Assembly: GCF_018131185.1 (NCBI RefSeq)
Contig: NZ_JAFCJE010000004.1
Location: 124,001 to 188,000 of the forward strand
Reading direction: 5' to 3'
Length of the DNA: 64,000 nucleotides
Origin: Bradyrhizobium diazoefficiens
GTDB lineage: Bacteria > Pseudomonadota > Alphaproteobacteria > Rhizobiales > Xanthobacteraceae
The translations under genes and the position numbers were made by a program. Shown here piece after piece: positions 51,741 to 61,050 of the stretch. A model generated the notes under the pieces. It was not told where the DNA came from. It searched no databases and saw nothing but the letters and a program-made list of their open reading frames with translations. Position 1 is the first letter of the stretch. Every line of letters starts with the position of its first letter.

Positions 51741-53744
51741 ATGGACCGCTCAAAGCTCTACCGGCGTTTTCGCACGCTCCTCATCGCGAACCGCGGCGAG
51801 ATCGCCTGCCGCGTCATCCGCACCGCCCGCGCGATGGGCCTGCGCACGGTCGCAGTCTATTCCGAGGCCGACCGCGACGCGATGCATGTCGCGCTCGCCG
51901 ACGAGGCCGTGCTGCTCGGGCCAGCGCGCGCCCGGGACAGCTATCTCAATGTCGAGCGGCTGATCGAGGCCGCGCGCAAGACCGGCGCGGAGGCCGTGCA
52001 TCCGGGCTACGGCTTCCTGTCGGAAAATGCCGAGTTCGCGCGGGCTTGCTTCGATGCGGGCCTCGTCTTCGTCGGCCCGACCGCCGGGATGATGAATGCG
52101 ATGGGTTCGAAGTCCGGCTCCAAGGCGCTGATGGAGAAGGCCGGCGTGCCGCTGGTGCCCGGCTATCACGGCGAGGCGCAGGACGATGCAACGCTGGCGA
52201 AGGCGGCCGAGAAGGTCGGCTTCCCGATCCTGGTGAAGGCGTCCGCGGGCGGCGGCGGCCGCGGCATGCGGATCGTGCGCTCGGCGGACGAACTCGGGCC
52301 CGCGATCGTCAGTGCCAAGCGGGAGGCAAAGGCCGCGTTCGGCGACGACCGCATGCTGATCGAGAAGTATGTCGACAATCCCCGGCATATCGAGGTGCAG
52401 GTGATCGGCGACAGCCACGGCAATCTCTTGTCCCTGTTCGAGCGCGAATGCACGTTGCAGCGGCGGCACCAGAAGGTGATCGAGGAGGCGCCGTCGCCGA
52501 CGCTCAATCCTGCACAGCGCGAGACCGTCTGTGCGGCGGCGCGAAAGGCGGCAGGCGCGGTGAACTATGTCGGCGCCGGCACGATCGAGTTCGTGTCCGA
52601 CGGCAAAGACGTATTCTTCATCGAGATGAACACCCGCCTGCAGGTCGAGCATCCCGTGACCGAGCTGATATCAGGCATCGATCTGGTCGAATGGCAGTTG
52701 CGCGTCGCCTTTGGCGAGCCGCTGCCGCTGAAGCAGGACGAGATCAGGCTCAACGGCCATGCCGTCGAGGCGCGTATCTACGCGGAAAACCCGACCAAGA
52801 ACTTCATGCCGTCGGTCGGCCGGATTTCCACCTGGCGGCTGCCGGAGGAAACCGGGGGCCTCCGCATCGACGCCGGCTATCGCGAGGGCGACAGCGTCTC
52901 ACCCTATTACGACGCCATGCTGGCAAAGATGATCGCCTGGGCGCCGACGCGGGATGTCGCGATCGAGCGGCTGAACCGCGGGCTGGAGGAGTCCGACGTC
53001 CGCGGTATCGTCACCAACATCCCGTTCCTGTCGGCGCTGATGACGCATCCGAAGGTGCGGACGAATGCGATCGACACCGGGTTCATCGAGCGCGAGCTGG
53101 CGGTGCTGACGTCCGCCTCGCCGGCGCCCGGGGAGCTCGAGCTCTGCGCCGCCGTGGCCGCCGTCGTCAACGACGAGCAGCAGGCCGCACGGGCCCAGGC
53201 GAATTCGCCCTGGCAGACGTTCGGCTGGCAGCCGGTCGGCCGGCGCCAGCGCAGCTTTGCCTTCCGCGTCGGCCACGGGCCCGAGCAGAAGATCATCCTG
53301 AACTACGGCAGCGGGCCGTCTACGCTGGTGATCGGCGAGCGCGAGCTGGCGTTTGCAATCGCGCCGAAGGACGGCGGTTTCGACCTGACGCTGGATGGCG
53401 TCAAGTCCTCCGTCGCGGCCGTGATCAACGGCCACGAGCTCTACTTGCGCACGCGCAACGGCCGCTTCGACCTGCACTGGGTCGATCCGTTCGGCGGCGA
53501 GAGCGAGGAGCAGACCGGCGAGGACAAGATCGCAGCGCCGCTGCCGGGAACGGTGGTCGCCGTATTGGCCGAGGAGGGCGCAACGCTCGAGAAGGGCGCG
53601 CCGATCCTGACGCTCGAAGTGATGAAGATGGAACAGACGCTGCGCGCGCCCTATGCCGGCGTGCTGAAATCCATCAAGTGCAAGGTCGGCGACATCGTGC
53701 AGGAGGGTGTCGAACTCGCCGTGGTCGAGCCGGCGGGAGAGTGA
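51741..53744 (+). CDS. mccA: Methylcrotonoyl-CoA carboxylase, biotin carboxylase/BCCP (alpha) subunit
   Basis: A 667-residue subunit: biotin carboxylase (RTLLIANRGEIACRVIRTARAMG; VHPGYGFLSENAEFA; KASAGGGGRGMRIV; EMNTRLQVEHPVTE), a linker domain, and a C-terminal biotinyl domain with LEVMKMEQTLRAPYAG, Lys in VMKM being the biotin site. The ATG at 51741 follows the mccB stop by four bases. It carboxylates biotin for MccB. Confidence 0.95.
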   Translation: MDRSKLYRRFRTLLIANRGEIACRVIRTARAMGLRTVAVYSEADRDAMHVALADEAVLLGPARARDSYLNVERLIEAARKTGAEAVHPGYGFLSENAEFARACFDAGLVFVGPTAGMMNAMGSKSGSKALMEKAGVPLVPGYHGEAQDDATLAKAAEKVGFPILVKASAGGGGRGMRIVRSADELGPAIVSAKREAKAAFGDDRMLIEKYVDNPRHIEVQVIGDSHGNLLSLFERECTLQRRHQKVIEEAPSPTLNPAQRETVCAAARKAAGAVNYVGAGTIEFVSDGKDVFFIEMNTRLQVEHPVTELISGIDLVEWQLRVAFGEPLPLKQDEIRLNGHAVEARIYAENPTKNFMPSVGRISTWRLPEETGGLRIDAGYREGDSVSPYYDAMLAKMIAWAPTRDVAIERLNRGLEESDVRGIVTNIPFLSALMTHPKVRTNAIDTGFIERELAVLTSASPAPGELELCAAVAAVVNDEQQAARAQANSPWQTFGWQPVGRRQRSFAFRVGHGPEQKIILNYGSGPSTLVIGERELAFAIAPKDGGFDLTLDGVKSSVAAVINGHELYLRTRNGRFDLHWVDPFGGESEEQTGEDKIAAPLPGTVVAVLAEEGATLEKGAPILTLEVMKMEQTLRAPYAGVLKSIKCKVGDIVQEGVELAVVEPAGE

Positions 53745-53745
53745 C

Positions 53746-54657
53746 ATGAGCGACCAGGTTCGCATCATTGAAATGGGGCCGCGTGACGGGCTTCAGAACG
53801 AGAAAACGCCCGTCAGCGTCGAGGCCCGCATTGCCTTCATCGAGGCGCTGGTCGCGGCCGGCCTGAACACTGTCGAGGTCGGCGCCTTCGTCTCGCCCAA
53901 GGCGATCCCGCAAATGGCAAGCTCCGACGCCGTGCTGCGAGGCGTGAGCCACCTGTCCGGCGCCGAATTCCACGTGCTGGTGCCGAACGAGCAGGGTTAT
54001 GACGCCGCGCGTGCTGCCGGCGCGCAAGTCGTCTCGGTGTTTGCCGCCGCTTCGGAGGGATTTTCGCGGGCCAACATCAACTGCACCGTCGCGGAGTCCA
54101 TCGAGCGGTTCAAGCCGGTGCTCGCGCGCGCCAAGGCCGAGGGCGTCAAGGTGCGCGGCTATATTTCCTGCGTGCTGGGCTGCCCGTTCGACGGCGAGAT
54201 CGAGCCGAAGGCGGTGGCCGACCTGGCGAGCACGCTGTTTGAACTGGGCTGCTACGAGATCTCGCTCGGCGACACCATCGGCGTCGGCACGCCAGCCAAG
54301 GCCAAGGAGATGCTGCGCGCGGTAGCCGCCAACGTTCCCTCAGCCAAGCTCGCGATGCATTTCCACGACACCTACGGCCAGGCGCTCGCCAACCTCTATG
54401 CGGGGATGGAGGAGGGCGTGCGCGTCGTCGACGCTGCCGCCGGCGGCCTCGGCGGCTGTCCCTATGCGCCGGGAGCAACGGGCAACGTCGCCACGGAGGA
54501 TGTCGTCTACATGCTCGAAGGCATGGGCGTCAGGACGGGCATCGACATGGAGAAGCTGCTGGCGGCCACGAACGAGATGAGCGGCGTGCTGGGCAAGCCG
54601 CCAGTCAGCCGTGTGGCGTCTGCGCTGAATGCGAAGAAGAAGCAGGCTGCTTCGTAG
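53746..54657 (+). CDS. mvaB: Hydroxymethylglutaryl-CoA lyase
   Basis: A 303-residue TIM-barrel lyase cleaving HMG-CoA to acetoacetate and acetyl-CoA, the last step of leucine breakdown. Visible motifs: EMGPRDGLQNEKTPVSVEARI, SVFAAASEGFSRANIN, GYISCVLGCPFDGEI, LGDTIGVGTP, MHFHDTYGQALANLYAG, and the active-site loop GGLGGCPYAPGATGNVATED with its Cys. Its ATG follows the mccA stop after one base. It ends before a dispersed repeat. Confidence 0.95.
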   Translation: MSDQVRIIEMGPRDGLQNEKTPVSVEARIAFIEALVAAGLNTVEVGAFVSPKAIPQMASSDAVLRGVSHLSGAEFHVLVPNEQGYDAARAAGAQVVSVFAAASEGFSRANINCTVAESIERFKPVLARAKAEGVKVRGYISCVLGCPFDGEIEPKAVADLASTLFELGCYEISLGDTIGVGTPAKAKEMLRAVAANVPSAKLAMHFHDTYGQALANLYAGMEEGVRVVDAAAGGLGGCPYAPGATGNVATEDVVYMLEGMGVRTGIDMEKLLAATNEMSGVLGKPPVSRVASALNAKKKQAAS

Positions 54658-54683
54658 GGTCGCTAGCGCCGCCTTCAGGTGCC

Positions 54684-54769
54684 GTAGGGTGGGCAAAGGC
54701 GCAAAGCGCCGTGCCCACCATCTTTCCATGATCGAGACAGGTGGTGGGCGCGCTTCGCTTTGCCCACCG
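54684..54769 (-). repeat. Dispersed GTAGGGTGGGC palindromic element, copy 2
   Basis: Inverted relative to copy 1 (12994-13083). Read on the minus strand it gives GGTGGGCAAAGCGAAGCGCG, the spacer CTGTCTCGATCATGGAAAGA, and TTTGCCCACCCTACGGCAC, with only a few differences. It lies between the convergent mvaB and dapA-family genes. Confidence 0.85.
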
Positions 54770-54779
54770 AGACCTGCGC

Positions 54780-55706
54780 TTAGGCCGCCTTCAGCCCCAC
54801 ATCCGGCAGGCGCGGCCGGTTCTTGAGCGCCTTGGCCATCATCGCCTCGACCTCGGCCTTCTCCTGCGGCAGCAAGGCGAGGCGCGGCGGGCGGGTCAGC
54901 GCGGTGCCGCGGCCCATGATGTGCTCGCACAGCTTGATGCACTGGACGAGGTCCGGCCGCGCATCGAGATGCAACAGCGGCATGAACCATTCGTAGAGCG
55001 GCATGGCCTCGGCAAAGCGCCCGGCCTTGGCCAGACGGAACAGCGTTTCGCCCTCGCGCGGAAAAGCGTTCGACATGCCCGAGACCCAGCCCACGGCACC
55101 CATCGCGACGCTCTCGACGATGACGTCGTCGAGCCCCGCGAACAGCACGAAGCGGTCGCCGACCATGTTGCGGGTGTCGATGAAACGGCGGGTATCGCCG
55201 GAGGAATCCTTGAAGCAGACGACGGTGTCGACGTCGGCGAGCGAGACCAGGATGTCCGGGGTGACATCGTTCTTGTAGATGGGCGGATTGTTGTAGAGCA
55301 TCACCGGCAGGTCTGTTGCGCTGGCGACGGCACGGAAATGCGCAGCGGTCTCGTGCGGCTTCGACGAATAGACCAAAGCCGGCATCACCATCACGCCGTC
55401 AATGCCGACACGCGCGGCTTCCTTGGCCGTCTCGACCGCAAAGGCCGTGGTGAATTCGGCGATGCCGCACAGCACTGGCACGCGGCCGGCTGCGACCGAC
55501 TTCGCGGTCTCCATGATCGCGATCTTCTCCTTGCGCTCCAGCGAGGTGTTCTCGCCGACCGAGCCGCAGACGATCAGGCCGGAGACGCCGTCGCGGATCA
55601 ACCCGTCCATCACCTTGGCGGTTGCGTCGATATTGAGGGACAGGTCGTTGTTGAACTGGGTGGTGACAGCCGGGAAGACGCCTTCCCAGGAAATGCGTGG
55701 GCTCAT
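54780..55706 (-). CDS. Dihydrodipicolinate synthase/N-acetylneuraminate lyase family protein
   Basis: A 308-residue class I aldolase-fold protein. It has WEGVFPAVTTQFNNDLSLNI, GSVGENTSLERKEKIAIMETA, YNNPPIYKNDVTPDIL, and CFKDSSGDTRRF with the probable Schiff-base Lys. Being the last gene of a TRAP operon, it is more likely a catabolic lyase/dehydratase for a keto-sugar acid or hydroxyproline-type intermediate than DapA itself. The ATG at 55706 is preceded by GGAGCAA; the open frame upstream was rejected. Confidence 0.88.
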   Translation of the reverse strand: MSPRISWEGVFPAVTTQFNNDLSLNIDATAKVMDGLIRDGVSGLIVCGSVGENTSLERKEKIAIMETAKSVAAGRVPVLCGIAEFTTAFAVETAKEAARVGIDGVMVMPALVYSSKPHETAAHFRAVASATDLPVMLYNNPPIYKNDVTPDILVSLADVDTVVCFKDSSGDTRRFIDTRNMVGDRFVLFAGLDDVIVESVAMGAVGWVSGMSNAFPREGETLFRLAKAGRFAEAMPLYEWFMPLLHLDARPDLVQCIKLCEHIMGRGTALTRPPRLALLPQEKAEVEAMMAKALKNRPRLPDVGLKAA

Positions 55707-55778
55707 TGTTTGCTCCGATTGGAATTGTGCCGGCGGATCGTTCAACCCGCCGGCATTGGACGTGAGGAATGGACGGGA

Positions 55779-56762
55779 TCAGAGCGTCGCGCCGACCTTG
55801 CGCAGCTCGGCGAGGACGGGGGCCTTGGGCAGCCAGATCTTGTCGAACTCGGCAATGACGGCCTCGGTATCCTTGGCGTCGACCTGGCGGATCGGGATCG
55901 GCGCCTTCTTGAAGTTCTCGATAAGTGCCGGCTCATTGCCGGCAAGCTCGTCGATCTGCGCGTCCAATGTCGACTTCACTAGCTTGGTGATCAGCTCGCG
56001 GTCGGCGGGCGGCAGCGACTGCCAGACCCGGCCCGATACGACGGCTGCCATCGGCATGAAGACGGCGTTCATCTGCAGGATCACCTTCGACACCTTGTCG
56101 AAGCGCTGGTTCCAGGAAAATTCGAGATCGGCCTCGAGGCCATCGACCTGGCCGTTGGCCATCGCGTCGAACACCTGCGGCGTCGGGATCGGGGTGGGCG
56201 CTGCGCCCAGCGAGGAATAGAAATCGCGATAGACCGGCGTCGGGTTGATCCGGAGCTTCATGCCCTTGATGTCGGCCAGCGTATTCAGATCCTTTGAAGA
56301 GAACACCGCGCGCATGCCGGTGATACCCCAGCCGAGCCCGATTGTGCCGGTCTCCTGCGGCAGTACTTCGAACAGCTTCACCGCCGCCGGATGCCGCACG
56401 AACTTCGCCACGGACGGCGTCGAGCGGACGATGTAGGGCGCGTTGATCGCGGCGATGTGCGGCACACGCGAGCCGAGCTCGGCGGCCTGGATGAAACCCA
56501 TGTCGAGCGCGCCCGACTGCAATTGCTGCATCATCGCGGTTTCGTTGCCGAGCTGGCCCGAGTGAAACACGGTCAATGTCAGGCGACCATTGGAGGCCGC
56601 CTTGAGATCGTCGCCGAATTTGAGCGCGGCCTTGTTCCAGGAATGACCGTTCGGCGTGATCAGGCCGAGGCGGAATTCCTTGGCCTGGGCGAGCGCCAGC
56701 GACGGTGCGAACACCGATGCGGCGGCGCTGGCGGCGAGAAAGCGGCGGCGTGAGAGCGGCAT
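55779..56762 (-). CDS. TRAP transporter solute receptor, DctP family (system 1)
   Basis: A 327-residue periplasmic receptor with a twin-arginine signal (MPLSRRRFLAASAAASVFAPS). Family features: FRLGLITPNGHSWNKAALKFGDDLKAASNGRLTLTVFHSGQLGNETAMMQQLQSGALDMGFI and GMKLRINPTPVYRDFYSSLGAAPTPIPTPQVFDAMANGQVDGLE, the latter including the Arg that binds a carboxylate ligand. AAGGAAG precedes the ATG. It is in one operon with dctM, dctQ and the lyase gene. Confidence 0.92.
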   Translation of the reverse strand: MPLSRRRFLAASAAASVFAPSLALAQAKEFRLGLITPNGHSWNKAALKFGDDLKAASNGRLTLTVFHSGQLGNETAMMQQLQSGALDMGFIQAAELGSRVPHIAAINAPYIVRSTPSVAKFVRHPAAVKLFEVLPQETGTIGLGWGITGMRAVFSSKDLNTLADIKGMKLRINPTPVYRDFYSSLGAAPTPIPTPQVFDAMANGQVDGLEADLEFSWNQRFDKVSKVILQMNAVFMPMAAVVSGRVWQSLPPADRELITKLVKSTLDAQIDELAGNEPALIENFKKAPIPIRQVDAKDTEAVIAEFDKIWLPKAPVLAELRKVGATL

Positions 56763-56786
56763 GGTCGGGCTTCCTTCTAGATGGGT

Positions 56787-58052
56787 CTATTTGACGAGGA
56801 TCAGAGAGAGCGACGGATAGAGTGAGAGCAGCACGAGGAGGACGCAGGAGATGACGAAGAACGGCAGCGTCACCATGAACATCTTGCCGGGCTTGGCGCC
56901 GGTGACGGCGGCCGCGACGAAGAAGCAGAGCCCGACCGGCGGCGACAGCAGACCGAGCACCAGATTGATCACCACCACCACGCCGAAATGCCTGGGATCG
57001 ATGTGATAGACCTCAGTCGCGACCGGCAGCAGGATCGGCACGGTCATGATCAGGCCGGGAATGCCGTCGATCACGGTGCCGATGACCAGCAGGATCACGT
57101 TGCAGATCAGCATGAAGCTGACCGGATCCTTGGCGACCGTCTGGATCCAGGCGGCGGTCTCCTGCGGCACCTTGCCGAAGATCAGGACCCAGGAGAACAC
57201 CGCCGCGGCCGCCACCAGAAACAGCACGATCGCCGAATAGATGGCGCTGCGCAGCATCATCTGCGGCAACTGGGAGAACTCGAATTCCCTGGTCCAGAAC
57301 TTTCCGACCAGCGCGGCGGCGACGGCGCCGACGGCCGCGGATTCGGTCGCATTGGCGAGACCGCCGAGAATGGTACCGACGATGACGATCGGGATCAGCA
57401 GCGTCGGTGACGTCCGCAGGATCGTCATGACACGCTGGCGCGGTGTCTGATAATCCGCGCGGGGATAGTTGTAGACGTAGCCCATCAGCGCGATGACGAG
57501 GCAGAACATCACGGTGAGGATGACGCCGGGCACGATGCCGGCGATCAGCATGTCGCTGACCGAGACCTGCGCCAGCACGCTGTAGACCACAAACATCACC
57601 GAAGGCGGGATGATCGGGCCGAGCATGCCGCCATAGGCGGTCAGCCCGGCTGCGAAAGTCTTGTCATAACCCTTCTTCTCCATCTCCGGCACCATGATCT
57701 GGGCCATGATCGCGACCTGCGCGGTTGCTGATCCCAGAATCGAGGAGATGAACATGTTGGCGAGGATATTGACGTAGGCGAGCCCGCCCTTGAGCGAGCC
57801 GACGAAGGCCATCGCCATGTCGACGATACGGCGCGTGATGCCGCCGCCGTTCATGATCTCGCCGATCAGGATGAAGAGCGGGATGGCGATCAGGCCGTAG
57901 CTGTCGACGCCGCCGAACAGCTGGAGCGGATAGGACTGGAACAGCACCGGGTTGCCGGAGGCCGCGATATAGACGAGGCCGGCGAGGCACAGGCAAAGCC
58001 CGATCGGCACGCCGACAAGCATGAATGCCATGAAGGCGGCGGACGTGACCAT
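56787..58052 (-). CDS. TRAP transporter large permease, DctM family (system 1)
   Basis: A 421-residue polytopic membrane protein (12 or so segments) that couples Na+ flow to import. Motifs GLIAIPLFILIGEIMNGGGITRRIVD, ILGSATAQVAIMAQIMVPEMEKKGYDKTFAAGLTAYGGMLGPIIPPSVMFV and LLSPPVGLCFF are standard. The ATG at 58052 overlaps the dctQ stop by one base (TGATG), fixing the start although the frame is open for another 150 codons upstream. Confidence 0.94.
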   Translation of the reverse strand: MVTSAAFMAFMLVGVPIGLCLCLAGLVYIAASGNPVLFQSYPLQLFGGVDSYGLIAIPLFILIGEIMNGGGITRRIVDMAMAFVGSLKGGLAYVNILANMFISSILGSATAQVAIMAQIMVPEMEKKGYDKTFAAGLTAYGGMLGPIIPPSVMFVVYSVLAQVSVSDMLIAGIVPGVILTVMFCLVIALMGYVYNYPRADYQTPRQRVMTILRTSPTLLIPIVIVGTILGGLANATESAAVGAVAAALVGKFWTREFEFSQLPQMMLRSAIYSAIVLFLVAAAAVFSWVLIFGKVPQETAAWIQTVAKDPVSFMLICNVILLVIGTVIDGIPGLIMTVPILLPVATEVYHIDPRHFGVVVVINLVLGLLSPPVGLCFFVAAAVTGAKPGKMFMVTLPFFVISCVLLVLLSLYPSLSLILVK

Positions 58053-58675
58053 CAGTTGACCCCGTCCAGCTCGGAGAGCTGAAAGTCCGTCAGTGGCGTG
58101 CGCGGGACCAGTCCGAGATCCTCCAAGAGATTGGCGAGACCGTGAATGGTCATAGACACCGCGAAGATCGGCAGCGTCAGATAGAGCACCCAGGTCGGCC
58201 AGTTCAGCGTCTGAGTGCGCTCGGTGTAGAGGAAATTGAAGGTTTCGGCCGCGAGCTTGCGTCCGTCGAAGCCGGCGCGGGCCAGCCCGATCGGGTCCAT
58301 CCACAGCACGCAGGTGACGATCAACGCGACGCCGAACACGACGACGAGGCCGGTCGAGATCACCTTGGCGAACTTCTGGCGCTGCGGCGAAAGACGCTCC
58401 GTCAGCATGGTCACTGCGAAATCGAGCCGCAGCCGCGTCATCGCGGACGCTCCGATGAAGGTCAACCAGACCACGCAATAGACTGCGGATTCGTCGATCC
58501 AATAAATCGGGAAACGCGAGTAGCGGGTGACGACGTTCACCAGGATCAGGCCGGTGAGCAGATACATCAGGCCCATCAGCGCCACGCGCTCGACGGCGAG
58601 CAGGGCGCTCGAGATCCGGACGATCGTACGTCGGACGCTAAGCGCGCGCGTGGCCGGCATCGTCTGCTCGATCAT
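58052..58675 (-). CDS. TRAP transporter small permease, DctQ family (system 1)
   Basis: A 207-residue protein with four membrane segments. The conserved YWIDESAVYCVVWLTFIGASAMTR and LDFAVTMLTERL segments fit DctQ. It is the first gene of the operon, divergent from the gntR gene. The ATG at 58675 was chosen over an open-frame extension that crosses the operator palindrome. Confidence 0.9.
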   Translation of the reverse strand: MIEQTMPATRALSVRRTIVRISSALLAVERVALMGLMYLLTGLILVNVVTRYSRFPIYWIDESAVYCVVWLTFIGASAMTRLRLDFAVTMLTERLSPQRQKFAKVISTGLVVVFGVALIVTCVLWMDPIGLARAGFDGRKLAAETFNFLYTERTQTLNWPTWVLYLTLPIFAVSMTIHGLANLLEDLGLVPRTPLTDFQLSELDGVN

Positions 58676-58716
58676 GAAAGGCCCCAAACCCACGAAAGAT
58701 TTGTCGTGCGATTGCC

Positions 58717-58737
58717 AAATGTATAATTTATACATTT
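58717..58737. promoter_or_regulatory. Operator palindrome for the GntR regulator
   Basis: AAATGTATAA-T-TTATACATTT is a perfect 21-bp palindrome with a GTATA/TATAC core, the kind of site used by FCD-type GntR proteins. It lies 42 bases before dctQ and about 150 before gntR, so one protein could control both directions. It is very AT-rich in a GC-rich setting, which makes chance unlikely. Confidence 0.8.
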
Positions 58738-58889
58738 TCGGAGTCAAACGGAGATTACGATCAATTCGGCGGCAGCGCGCGCTTTTGCTGGGCACCTCGT
58801 TTCTGGCGCCCGGCTTTTGCGGAGCATCTCGACATGCAAGACAGGGACCGCGTCGGCCGAACGAGTCGGGAAGGACAACAGAAGGTCAG

Positions 58890-59573
58890 ATGAAGCAGCC
58901 TCTCAAGCATCGCACGCTGTCGGCCGCGATTGTCGATCAGCTTCGCCAGGCGATCCTCGACGGTACCTATCCGGCCGGATCGCAACTGCGCCAGGATGCG
59001 CTTGGTGAGGCCTACGGCGTCAGCCGGATCCCCGTTCGCGAAGCGCTGTTTCAGCTCGAGGCCGAAGGCCTGGTGCGCATCGTTCCGCAGAAGGGCGCCA
59101 TCGTCTCGGAGCTGTCGCTGGACGAGATCAACGATGTCTTCGACCTGCGCCGTATTCTGGAGCCGCGATTGCTGGCGCAGTCGGCGCCGCGCTTCACGAC
59201 GGAGGATTTCGAAGGGCTCGACGACATTCACAAGAGCTTCGAGAAGGCGATCAAGGCGCGCAATGTCAGTGAATGGGGACAGCTCAACGCCGACTTTCAC
59301 ATGGCGCTCTACGTGCACGCCCCGCAGCCGCGCACCCGCGCAATCGTGCTGTCGCTGCTCCAGACCAGCGACCGCTACACGCGTCTGCAGCTCTCCAACA
59401 CCAAAGCGATGGGGACAGCGGAAAAGGAGCACGCCCATCTGATCGCGCTCTGCCGCGCGCAGAAGGTGGAGGAGGCCTCCCGTTTCCTGGAGCGGCACAT
59501 CGAGGCGGTGCGCAAGGATCTGTTGCAGGTGGTGGCGAACGCGCCGACGTCGCGGCGGAAGAACGCGCCATAA
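58890..59573 (+). CDS. GntR family transcriptional regulator (FCD subfamily)
   Basis: A 227-residue regulator with an N-terminal winged helix (LKHRTLSAAIVDQLRQAILDGTYPAGSQLRQDALGEAYGVSRIPVREALFQLEAEGLV) and a C-terminal FCD ligand domain with conserved metal-binding positions (LRRILEPRLL; NADFHMALY; EKEHAHLI; HIEAVRKDL). It is divergent from TRAP system 1 and its lyase, which it probably represses until a carboxylate ligand is present. GAAGG lies just before the ATG. Confidence 0.93.
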   Translation: MKQPLKHRTLSAAIVDQLRQAILDGTYPAGSQLRQDALGEAYGVSRIPVREALFQLEAEGLVRIVPQKGAIVSELSLDEINDVFDLRRILEPRLLAQSAPRFTTEDFEGLDDIHKSFEKAIKARNVSEWGQLNADFHMALYVHAPQPRTRAIVLSLLQTSDRYTRLQLSNTKAMGTAEKEHAHLIALCRAQKVEEASRFLERHIEAVRKDLLQVVANAPTSRRKNAP

Positions 59574-59585
59574 TCACCGCACTCT

Positions 59586-59675
59586 CAGGGTGGGCAAAGC
59601 GGAGCGTGCCCACCATCTTTCGCTAACAACAAAGAGATCGTGGGCACGGCGCTGCGCGCCTTTGCCCACCCTACG
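59586..59675 (+). repeat. Dispersed GTAGGGTGGGC palindromic element, copy 3
   Basis: Starts CAGGGTGGGCAAAGCGGAGC and ends TTTGCCCACCCTACGG, the same ends as copies 1 and 2, with a different spacer (CTTTCGCTAACAACAAAGAG). It lies 12 bases after gntR and 16 before the convergent dctM of TRAP system 2. Confidence 0.85.
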
Positions 59676-59691
59676 GCAGCGGTGATGGCCT

Positions 59692-61050
59692 CTACCTGCT
59701 CCCGTCAGGCCCCATCACCAGGTCCGGCAACCCGGTCGAAATCGCCGGAAAGAAGCACAGCAGCAGCACCGCGAGCATCATCAGCAGCACGAAGGGCAGG
59801 GTGCCCCAGATCACCTCGCGCAAGGGAATGTCCGGCGCGACGTTGCGGATGACGAAGATGTTGAGGCCGACCGGCGGGTGGATCAGGCCCATCTCCATCA
59901 CGATGGTCATCACCACGCCGAACCAGATGATGTCGAAATTGGCGGCGCGGAGCGGCGGCAGGATGATCGGCGCCGTCATCAGGATGATCGAAACCGGCGG
60001 CAGGAAGAAGCCGAGCACGACGACCATGACGAGGATGGCGAACAGCAGCTCCCAGCGCGGCAGGTGCATCGCGACGATGGATTCGGCGACCGATTGCGAG
60101 ATGTGCAGATAGCTCATCACGTAGGAGTAGAGCAGCGACATGCCGATGATCATCATCAGCATGGTCGATTCCCGGATCGTCGATTTCATGATCGGAGCGA
60201 GGTCGCTCGGCCGCCACACGCTGTAGATCGCCGCGATCAGCGCCAGCGCCAGCAGCCCGCCGAGGCCGGCGGTTTCCGACGGCGTGGCGTAGCCGCCATA
60301 GAGGGCGATCATGACGCCCGTCAGCAGCAGCACGAAGGGGATCACGCGCGGCAGCACGCTGAAGCGTTCGGCCAACGTGTACTCGTCGCGGGCGAGGATC
60401 GCGGCCTCCGGTCCGCCCTTCTTGTAGATCGCTTCGGCCGCTGCATATTCCTGGCGGAAGCGGACCACGGCATAGGCGCCGAACAGAAAGACCAGCAGCA
60501 GGCCGGGACCGATGCCGGCAAGGAACAGCCGCCCCAGCGACTTCTCGGCGGCGACGGCGAAAAGGATCATGGTGATCGAGGGCGGCAGCAGAATGCCGAG
60601 CGTGCCACCCGCTGCGATGATTCCGGCGGCGAAGCCCCCGGAATAGCCGCGCTTGCGCATCTCGGGGATGCCGGCCGAGCCGATCGCCGAGCAGGTGGCG
60701 GGCGAAGACCCCGCCATGGCCGCGAACAGTGCGCAGGCGAACACGTTGGCAACGCCGAGACCGCCGGGCACGCGGTGCAGCCAGGCATGGAGCGCCAAAT
60801 AGAGATCCTGGCCGGCCCGGGACTTGCCGATCGCGGCGCCCTTCAGGATGAACAGCGGGATCGACAGCAGCGTGATCGAGGCCATTTCCTCATAGACGTT
60901 CTGCGTCACCGTATCGAGCGACGCGGTAGGCATGTAGATGGCCATGAACACGACTGCGACCGCGCCTAGCGCAAATGCAATCGGCATGCCCGAAAACATC
61001 ACGAGCAGCGTCACGATCGCATAGGCAACGCCGATACCGAACACGCTCAT
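59692..61050 (-). CDS. TRAP transporter large permease, DctM family (system 2)
   Basis: A 452-residue polytopic protein with the family motifs SIPLFILKGAAIGKSRAGQDLYLA, MAGSSPATCSAIGSAGIPEMRKRGYSGGFAAGIIAAGGTLGILLPPSITMILFAV and IHPPVGLNIFVIRN. It is longer than the system 1 permease and not closely similar, so the two transporters are not a recent duplication. Its ATG overlaps the dctQ stop by four bases. It ends 16 bases before a dispersed repeat. Confidence 0.94.
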   Translation of the reverse strand: MSVFGIGVAYAIVTLLVMFSGMPIAFALGAVAVVFMAIYMPTASLDTVTQNVYEEMASITLLSIPLFILKGAAIGKSRAGQDLYLALHAWLHRVPGGLGVANVFACALFAAMAGSSPATCSAIGSAGIPEMRKRGYSGGFAAGIIAAGGTLGILLPPSITMILFAVAAEKSLGRLFLAGIGPGLLLVFLFGAYAVVRFRQEYAAAEAIYKKGGPEAAILARDEYTLAERFSVLPRVIPFVLLLTGVMIALYGGYATPSETAGLGGLLALALIAAIYSVWRPSDLAPIMKSTIRESTMLMMIIGMSLLYSYVMSYLHISQSVAESIVAMHLPRWELLFAILVMVVVLGFFLPPVSIILMTAPIILPPLRAANFDIIWFGVVMTIVMEMGLIHPPVGLNIFVIRNVAPDIPLREVIWGTLPFVLLMMLAVLLLCFFPAISTGLPDLVMGPDGSR

